DNA of 64,000 nucleotides from Haliscomenobacter sp. Lineage in GTDB: Bacteria > Bacteroidota > Bacteroidia > Chitinophagales > Saprospiraceae. Below, one piece after another: positions 58,015-64,000 of this stretch. Both the position numbers and the translations under genes were made by a program. Within the stretch, counting starts at the first letter, position 1. Each line of letters starts with the position of its first letter. Under the pieces are notes generated by a model. The model was not told the DNA's origin. It worked only from the letters and a program-made list of their open reading frames with translations, and ran no database searches. The stretch spans positions 346,167-410,166 of the forward strand of contig JADJPL010000005.1 in the NCBI GenBank assembly GCA_016713275.1. The letters are read 5' to 3'.

Positions 58015-59490
58015 ATGAACCACACGAGCCACAAATTATCGGTTGTTGAAAAAATCGGCTACAGCCTGGGGGATCTTGCCGCCAATTTGATTTTCCAAAC
58101 GCTGGTCACCTTCCTGGCCTATTTCTACACGGATGTATACCAGATACCTGCCGCCGCCGCGAGCTTTATCATGACCTTCTTCGGGTTCGTCGGCGCTTTT
58201 GCCAACGTTTTCGTGGGCATCCTGGCCGACCGGACCAATACCCGGTGGGGGAAATTCAGGCCCTGGATCCTTTGGTCTGCGGTGCCTTTCGGAGTGATTT
58301 CCCTCCTCGCATTCAGCACGCCGGATTTGGGGATGAACGGCAAAATCGCCTATGCCTCCATCACCTATTTTCTATTGGTCATTGTGTACTCCGCCAACAA
58401 CCTTCCCTATTCGGCGCTGAGTGGAGTTCTGACGGGCGACATGAAAGAGCGCAACAGCTTGTCGTCGTACCGGTTTATTTCCGTGATGATTGCCCAGTTT
58501 ATCATCCAGGCGCTCTTGCTTCCGTTAGCCCTTTCCCTTGGCCACGGAGATAAAGCGGTTGGATTTGAAAAAGTGATGTTGTTTTTTGCCATCATTGGCA
58601 CCCTTTGCTTTTTCATTACCTTCTTGACGACCAGGGAGCGCATTCAGCCTCCAAAAGAACAGAAGAGCCCGATCTGGACAGACCTACGCGACTTGTCCAA
58701 GAACAAACCCTGGGTGGTCATGCTCGTCCTCACCATCCTGGTGTTCATAACGCTGGTGCTGAAAGGGAATATGTATATCTATTACTTTGTGAATTACCTG
58801 GACGAACAGGCATTATCCAACTTTCTTGAAAAAATCGGTTTTAACGGCTTTATCGGGGGATTGAATTCCTTCATCACGGGCTTTGGGCTTGGCGAATTCG
58901 AGTGGCCCAAAGACGCGCCTACTTCGGCGAACAGCCTGTTCAATGCGTCGGGGATCGTCTTCATGATCCTGGGTATTGTTTTTTCCAAGCCTTTAGCCGA
59001 CCGATACGGCAAGCGGAATATTTTTGGAATTTTCTTAGCCTTATCCGCGATTTGCCTGGTCCTCTTCAATTTTTACTCCCCCACGGCTATTGAGGCGGTG
59101 TTTACCACCCAAATCGCGCACGGGTTCCTGTATGGGGTCACGATCCCCATCCTGTGGGCAATGATTGCCGACGTGGCCGACTACAGCGAATGGAAAAACA
59201 ACCGGCGGGCAACGGCCATCATTTTTTCCGCTATGGTTTTTGGTTTGAAAATCGGAATCAGTCTTGGCGGCGGCCTGGCAGCCTACATTCTGAGCGCAAG
59301 CCATTATGTGGCCGGGGCTTCGGCTCAAACCGTAGAAACGGTCCAAAACATCAAGCTTTCCGTGAGCGTTTTTCCCGGGCTGATTTTCCTGATTGGCGCT
59401 TCGGCCTTGTTCTTATATGAAATCAATAAGAAAATGGAAGTTTCCATTGAGCAAGACCTTAAACAGCGAAGAGAAAAACCCATTGCTTAA
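58015..59490 (+). CDS. GPH-family glycoside/cation symporter (xyloside type)
   Basis: Intact 491-residue inner-membrane protein with about 12 helices, starting at the ATG at 58015 (MNHTSHKLSVVEKIGYSLGD). GPH signatures include IGYSLGDLAANLIFQTL, GILADRTNTRWGKFRPWILW, NLPYSALSGVLTGDMKERNS and MIADVADYSEWKNNRRATAI. It would import xylo-oligosaccharides or xylosides with a cation. The extended start at 57931 overlaps the xylanase and was rejected. It links the secreted xylanase with the cytoplasmic GH43. Confidence 0.94.
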   Translation: MNHTSHKLSVVEKIGYSLGDLAANLIFQTLVTFLAYFYTDVYQIPAAAASFIMTFFGFVGAFANVFVGILADRTNTRWGKFRPWILWSAVPFGVISLLAFSTPDLGMNGKIAYASITYFLLVIVYSANNLPYSALSGVLTGDMKERNSLSSYRFISVMIAQFIIQALLLPLALSLGHGDKAVGFEKVMLFFAIIGTLCFFITFLTTRERIQPPKEQKSPIWTDLRDLSKNKPWVVMLVLTILVFITLVLKGNMYIYYFVNYLDEQALSNFLEKIGFNGFIGGLNSFITGFGLGEFEWPKDAPTSANSLFNASGIVFMILGIVFSKPLADRYGKRNIFGIFLALSAICLVLFNFYSPTAIEAVFTTQIAHGFLYGVTIPILWAMIADVADYSEWKNNRRATAIIFSAMVFGLKIGISLGGGLAAYILSASHYVAGASAQTVETVQNIKLSVSVFPGLIFLIGASALFLYEINKKMEVSIEQDLKQRREKPIA

Positions 59491-59508
59491 CTGAAAAGAT
59501 TGCAAGCC

Positions 59509-60536
59509 ATGCCGGAAGATCCAATTCCGCACATTGACTTTGACCAACTCGGCCAATTTGCCCTGTCTGCCCCCCTGGTCGGGCATCTGTATACCGCCGA
59601 CCCCTCTGCGCACGTTTTTGAAGGCCGGATCTATATCTATCCTTCCCACGATATCGAAGCGGGGATTCCCTTCGACGATCTGGGCAGCCACTTCGCCATG
59701 GAGGATTACCATGTGTTTTCCATGGATGGCCCATCAGGGCCGGTAATCGATCACGGCGTAGCGCTCCACATCAAAGACGTTCCCTGGGCGGAAAAACAAA
59801 TGTGGGCGCCCGACGCAGCCTATAAGAACGGGAAGTATTACCTGTTTTTCCCGCCAAACGGCCGGATGGGATCTTTCAAATTGGCGTTGCCGTAAGCGAC
59901 CGGCCCGAAGGGCCGTTCACCCCGCAGCCGGAGCCTATCCAAGGCAGTTATTCCATCGACCCGGCCGTCTTTCCAGACGACGATGGCCAATATTACATGT
60001 ACTTCGGCGGCATTTGGGGCGGGCAGTTGCAGTCGTACCGAAACAACGCCTTTGCTCCCGAACATAAGGAACCCGCCGCCCAGGAACCGGCGCTCGGCCC
60101 CAGAGTAGCTAAAATGACAGACGACCTCCTGGGATTGGCGGAAGAAGTCCGGGAAATTCAAATAACGGATGAAACCGGCGCTCCCCTCCTCGCTGGGGAT
60201 AACGACAGGCGTTTTTTTGAAGCCTCCTGGATGCACAAGTACCGGGGGAAATACTACTTTTCCTACAGCACCGGCGACACCCATTTTCTCTGCTACGCCA
60301 TTGGCGATAGCCCCTACGGCCCCTTTACCTATGCAGGCCGCATCCTCAACCCGGTGATCGGCTGGACCAGCCACCACTCCATCTGCGAATTCCAGGGCAA
60401 ATGGTATTTGTTTTACCACGATTCCAGCCTGTCCAAAGGAGTAACCCATTTAAGAAGCATCAAAGTAGCCGAATTGATCTACGATGCAGACGGCAAAATA
60501 GGCACGCTGGACCCCTATCCCGGGTTTGCGTTTTAA
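59509..60536 (+). CDS. GH43 beta-xylosidase/alpha-L-arabinofuranosidase, frameshifted once
   Basis: The first ATG of the frame is at 59509; there is no signal peptide, so it is probably cytoplasmic. The five-bladed propeller shows YTADPSAHVFEGRIYIYPSH with the catalytic base aspartate, WAEKQMWAPDAAYKNGKYYL, YSIDPAVFPDDDGQYYMYFG and the acid glutamate in FFEASWMHKYRGKYYFSYST. The frame shifts near 59852; one missing G gives FFPAKRPDGIFQIGVAVSDR and about 342 residues. It would cut imported xylo-oligosaccharides to xylose or arabinose. It is the last gene of the LacI operon. Confidence 0.93.
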
Positions 60537-60671
60537 AAAAACGGACGTTGAAGAAGGTTTGGGATGCCCAAGCTTTCTCTACGGCTGAATTCTCTGAGCT
60601 CGCCAAGATCGTTGCCGGGAATATAGGATACCCGGTTTTCTGAAAAATAGCGCGCTACCTGCTCGCCTTCG

Positions 60672-62160
60672 ATGCCCAACCCCGGCAGCACGCCCCTGGT
60701 CAAGCATCCCGAAGACAACGACTTGTTCTACCTGGAGCTGCGCTACGATCAGCTCTTCACGACCTCTTCGCCCACCGGCGGCACGATCAGCGGCCTGAGC
60801 GGCACGCTCCAAAAGGGCGGCAACATCGCGCAGATGGCCTGGCGCGTGCGCGGCCGCGAACGGCAAGCCTACGCCTTCACCTACGACACCCTCAGCCGCC
60901 TGAAAACGGCGTCCTATTTCGATGTCAATACCAGCGGCACAGCTACCGCCTCCAACCGCTTCAATGAAACCCTTACCTACGACCTGCGCGGCAACATCGG
61001 CACGCTGCAGCGCCAGGGCTTCATCCAAAGCACGTGTACCTTCGGCCAGATCGACAACCTCGCCTATACCTACGCCGCCGCAACCAACCGCCTCACCTCA
61101 GTAGCCGATGCCAGCGGCAAAACCGAGGGATTCAAACCCGGCAGCGGCGCCGGTTATACTTATACTCCGCACGGGCACAACAGGTGAATTTTGGCTTTTT
61201 CTTTTTGCGTCCTGCTGCGTTAAAAATGCTCGCCGTAGCTAAGGCTACGTCTGCGCTTTTTGCCTTGCAGGCCACAAAAATAAAGGCGCTAAATTTTCAC
61301 CTGTTGTGCCCGCGCGGACATGCCGACGCAACGGCAACCTGAAATCGGATTCGTATAAAGGCATCAGCAAGCATAACCTATAATCATTTAAATTTGCCTA
61401 AGCTAATAACGTTCAGCTCGGGCAACACCATCGAGATCATCTACGACGCTGCCGGCAACAAGCTCCGCAAGATCGTCAAGCAAGGCGCCACGGTGCAGTA
61501 CGAGCAGGATTACTCCGGCGGCATTGAGTACCGCAAGACCCCGGCTGCGGGCACGTTCCGCATCGAGGCGATCTATCACGAGGAGGGGCGCTACTTCAAC
61601 CTCAATGTGGACGCCAGCAACACGCCCTCCTGGCGCAAGGAGTACGCCCTGCGGGACCACCTCGGCAAACCCGGCTGCTATTTGCGGATAAGGACGGCGA
61701 TGGGATGGTGGAGTGACGAGTAATGCTTCGACGAATGAGGTTATCCAGGAGAGCCACTATATCCCTACGGCCTGAGCTACGGCGGTAGCCATTGGATGAA
61801 CGATGCGGCGCGGGATATCGGCAACAAATACCAACGGCAAGGGCTCAACGAGGATTGGGGGCTAATGGTACGATTATGGGGCGCGGTGGTATATGCCAGA
61901 TTTGGGAGATGGGGGCGGTGGATCCGTTGGCAACCATACAGTTCTTGGTCTTCTTATCATTTATGCGATGAACAATCTATCCGTTTCACTGATGTTTTAG
62001 GGATGGGAGCTGGCGATTTCTATGACGAGGCGGGAAATATTTGGGAACCGACGGAAAGGACGACGAACGACTTTATGTTGTAACAGATAAACAGAGAAAA
62101 TACAAATACAAAAAACAGATAAAGCTGGAGGAACACTCCATCAAGCGATATTAGTTCCAC
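60672..62160 (+). pseudogene. RHS-repeat protein, interrupted and multiply frameshifted
   Basis: The 5' piece (60672-61165) has LFYLELRYDQLF, IAQMAWRVRGRERQAYAFTY and DTLSRLKTASYFDV, a Bacteroidota RHS pattern. It is cut at GAGYTYT by the element at 61166-61318. Beyond the element DANGNLKSDSYKGIS and KLITFSSGNTIEIIYDAAGN continue the gene, then YALRDHLGNTRLLFADKDGD (after one shift), ESHYYPYGLSYGG and DIGNKYQRQGLNEDWG. These are the RHS core ending. At least four further single-base shifts are needed to read it through. After the core, GKYLGTDGKDDERLYVVTDK leads into the C-terminal variable domain. The gene start is missing: the first ATG at 60672 is already inside the repeats. RHS proteins are secreted or surface polymorphic toxins. 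Confidence 0.85.
61166..61318. mobile_element. 153-bp palindromic MITE-like insertion in the RHS gene
   Basis: The ends are inverted: TCCGCACGGGCACAACAGG on the left and, reverse-complemented, TCCGCGCGGGCACAACAGG on the right, one mismatch in about 23 bp. The inner halves also pair at lower identity (TTTTTGCGTCCTGCTGCG with TTTTTGTGGCCTGCAAGG; GCTACGTCTGCGC with the GCTCGCCGTAGC region), so the whole element is one long imperfect hairpin. It carries no ORF and splits the RHS frame. Confidence 0.8.
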
Positions 62161-62674
62161 AACCGAAGTGCCAAGTGCATATGTCAGAGGAGAAATGGGG
62201 CAAAGCTGTTGACAGAGCCGGTTCCCCATCATTCCACGGGGAAGGTGGCTGCTTTGGAACAAGAAGGAAGGTGGAGAATATGTCGTTCATGCAAAGGCAG
62301 GAGAAAAAGCAGACCCTCAATAGACAAAGAAGCTTCATTAATGTCTATATATATGCCAAATAAAGATGATTTAAATAACACTTCAAGCGGAGAAATAAAG
62401 GGCACGTTTCATACCCACCCAGATGGTGTTGTTACCAAGGGAGCGACAGGCTCAAATACGATAGGAGGAACAACCGTACGCTCAGAATTTGTAAGATGAA
62501 CCTTCAACCTAATGGACGTAGGGATATCCCAAATGCACGTGAAAATGCCATAGGGGTAACTGGTAATAGTTATGTACTTGCACAAGAAACAAAACAGTTT
62601 ACATCTATAATGGGAGTGGTACAGTTGCTACCGTTCCGTTTAAGCAATTTTTTTTCAATTGGGATAAAAAATAA
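62161..62674 (+). pseudogene. JAB-like (MPN) C-terminal domain of the RHS protein, frameshifted
   Basis: Read across three frames the product is VPSAYVRGEMG, KAVDRAGSPSFHGEGG, EYVVHAKAGEKADP, SIDKEASLMSIYMPNKDDLN, SSGEIKGTFHTHPDGVVT, TIGGTTVRSEFV, NARENAIGVTGNSYVLAQET and VYIYNGSGTVATVPFKQFF, stopping at 62672-62674. The HTHP motif after a hydrophobic strand is the signature of JAB1/MPN metalloproteases, here as a variable C-terminal module behind an RHS core. Single-base losses occur near 62311 (PSID), 62495 and 62602. No serine-aspartate metal ligand could be placed with certainty. Confidence 0.65.
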
Positions 62675-62676
62675 TA

Positions 62677-62931
62677 ATGAAACAAGCGATACTCATATTA
62701 TCATACTACTATTAGAAAATAGCAGAAGGCGCAAATTGTTACCAATACAGAGGCGGCAGACTATACTAACATATATTATGCGTCATTCAAAAAGTACTGC
62801 GAGCAAATAAATAAAAGCCAGGGATTATGTTTGTTGAAGAAAATTTTTTTATAATACAAATATATTGCCGACAAGAGATAAGTGGAAATAAGATTGAAAT
62901 TGTCACTATCGCGGACTTGAAAAACTATTAA
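62677..62931 (+). pseudogene. Broken small gene after the RHS/JAB domain (possible immunity gene)
   Basis: An ATG at 62677, two bases after the JAB stop, begins MKQAILIL. Further frames give TEAADYTNIYYASFKKYCEQ, INKSQG, then MFVEENFFIIQIYCRQEISG and NKIEIVTIADLKNY with a stop at 62929-62931. Two or three shifts are required; the protein would be about 85 residues. Position directly behind a polymorphic toxin domain is where immunity genes lie, but the sequence itself matches nothing I know. Confidence 0.4.
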
Positions 62932-63819
62932 AGGATGAAAACAAATGCAGTTGAGACTGATACCCGTAAGGGTAAGATGGAGATTTTATGTAAATATTGT
63001 TGTTTTTAATGTTAAGTTCAGGCTTAAGCAATTCGATTTTGTTAATCAGGAGACTATATCAGTAGTGTACAGCTTGACACCAAGGATAAAAGCATTTGTA
63101 TTCAAGAATATAAAGTAGGCTGCAAATGAGCCTGTCTCAAAAATGGATTTTCCCATAGCTGACAGGGCTCGCCGATTGGCTGGAGTTGGATTGAACTGAA
63201 AACGGAATAAACGCATCTTTCGCACCACCTCAATAAAAAATCAGGAATAAAAATTCCAGTAGGAAAGCAGGTCGAGGATGTCGCGGTGCGGGGTTTCCAA
63301 GTTAGGGGTTGTTTTCGTTCCATCAGGTAATTGAAATACGTGGATGCCTACAAAAACTGAAGACCCACCGGACGAGTTGGACTGGAAGTGTACGACTTCA
63401 AGCCCTCGCCCGGCACCACATCTACGACTTGTCCTCAAAAAACACAGAATCAATGACGAGTGACAAGGCCAAAGCCGTTGAGAATAATCTTCACAACGCC
63501 CTTGGCATTACTCGCGATCTAGTATGGACTTGTACTTCACCGCCGAACCAATCACCTCGCTGATGCCGATCTCACCACAAGTCACAGATGATCAAGTGCT
63601 TTGCTTGCAGTATATGGAGCTTTCCATGCCCAAGTTTAACGCTTTTTCTTAATTCCTTATTTTGCGCCAATGGGGTGCGGAAGGGGCGGAAATTACCCGG
63701 CATGGACTACCAGTACCTGAAGTTACTGCCCCCCAATCCACTCGGTCTTCCAGCACGCCGCAACCGGCCGAAAGGCTGGGGATTGACCCAATTTAATAAA
63801 GGCGTGCAGTTTGTCAAAA
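62932..63819. other. Unassigned A+T-rich region, probably decayed mobile DNA
   Basis: No ORF here has a recognisable family. The stretch near 63125-63150 (GAGCCTGTCTCAAAAATGG) resembles an insertion-sequence end, but I could not find its partner. The minus-strand frame near 63241-63453 encodes VHFQSNSSGGSSVFVGIHVF, unrecognised. Composition and lack of intact genes fit a graveyard next to the RHS locus. Confidence 0.4.
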
Positions 63820-64000
63820 TTAAGCACAAGTTTCCACGCCATCCAACCCCTCGAGATTCTTCGGGGAAAGCCCCAGTTTACGGGCAATTTCCTCCTTAGG
63901 CGAACCAGGCTCAACAGCAGTTTTATGGCTTCCTCCTTTTGCTTTCGTTCTTCTTCCTGTTTGCGCTGCGCTTCTTCCTGTTTGCGCTGCGCTTCCTCCT
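63820..64000 (-). pseudogene. C-terminal end of an Rpn-family nuclease/transposase-like protein (enters from right edge)
   Basis: From the window edge the frame reads EEAQRKQ twice in tandem, then EEERKQKEEAIKLLLSL, a coiled-coil tail typical of Rpn-family recombination-promoting nuclease/putative transposase proteins. A missing G near 63905 shifts the frame; after it the expected ending GSPKEEIARKLGLSPKNLEG and LDGVETCA is read, with the stop at 63820-63822. The catalytic PDDEXK domain lies outside the window. The gene may continue intact to the right apart from this shift. Confidence 0.65.

Overview
The window looks like a chromosomal piece of a Bacteroidota bacterium, probably of the Saprospiria. 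The grounds are three SusC-type receptors with SusD-type partners, an ECF sigma/FecR pair, a type IX secretion sorting domain, Bacteroidota-type promoters (TTG then TAnnTTTG) before both tRNA genes, and GxxExxY, Uma2, Rpn and RHS accessory families. The lineage is inferred from gene content only.

Region 1 (1-17 kb, mostly minus strand) reads right to left: a GH2 beta-galactosidase, a sulfatase and a GH51 arabinofuranosidase in one operon; a small palindromic mobile-looking element; then an ECF sigma factor, a FecR anti-sigma factor, an STN-bearing SusC and its SusD, a FecR stub, and a further SusC that leaves the window. Region 2 (17-37.4 kb, plus strand) opens with a GntR-type regulator divergent from the GH2 operon. 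It continues with SusC/SusD, GH31, L-rhamnose mutarotase, PL22 oligogalacturonate lyase, GH106 rhamnosidase, two six-hairpin glycosidases and GH105. Together these enzymes point to import and breakdown of a rhamnose-, uronate- and arabinose-containing glycan, most likely pectic rhamnogalacturonan. The sulfatase leaves a sulfated rhamnan such as ulvan open.

Region 3 (37.4-55.5 kb) is mixed housekeeping and accessory DNA: a DUF4139-type protein with an inserted carboxypeptidase-regulatory-like domain, tRNA-Ser, a GxxExxY gene inside long inverted repeats, a PhnA-like protein, MltF, a G-rich minisatellite beside a Uma2 remnant, a dipeptide epimerase, YigZ, a T9SS cargo protein and a TonB receptor. 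A compact group follows of a dehydrogenase, a RibD-C-type reductase, two methyltransferases and a CDP-alcohol phosphotransferase, then MalQ and tRNA-Gly. Region 4 (55.7-60.5 kb) is a xylan/xyloside operon: LacI regulator, GH10 xylanase, GPH-family symporter, GH43. Region 5 (60.6-64 kb) is decayed accessory DNA: an RHS-repeat gene split by a palindromic element, a JAB-like C-terminal domain with an HTHP motif, a possible immunity gene, and the tail of an Rpn-type nuclease at the edge.

Many long reading frames carry single-base frameshifts and a few carry in-frame stops. Unaffected genes of similar length lie between them. From one sequence I cannot tell draft-quality indel errors from real decay. 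The RHS region has the densest lesions and an insertion, so real decay is most likely there.
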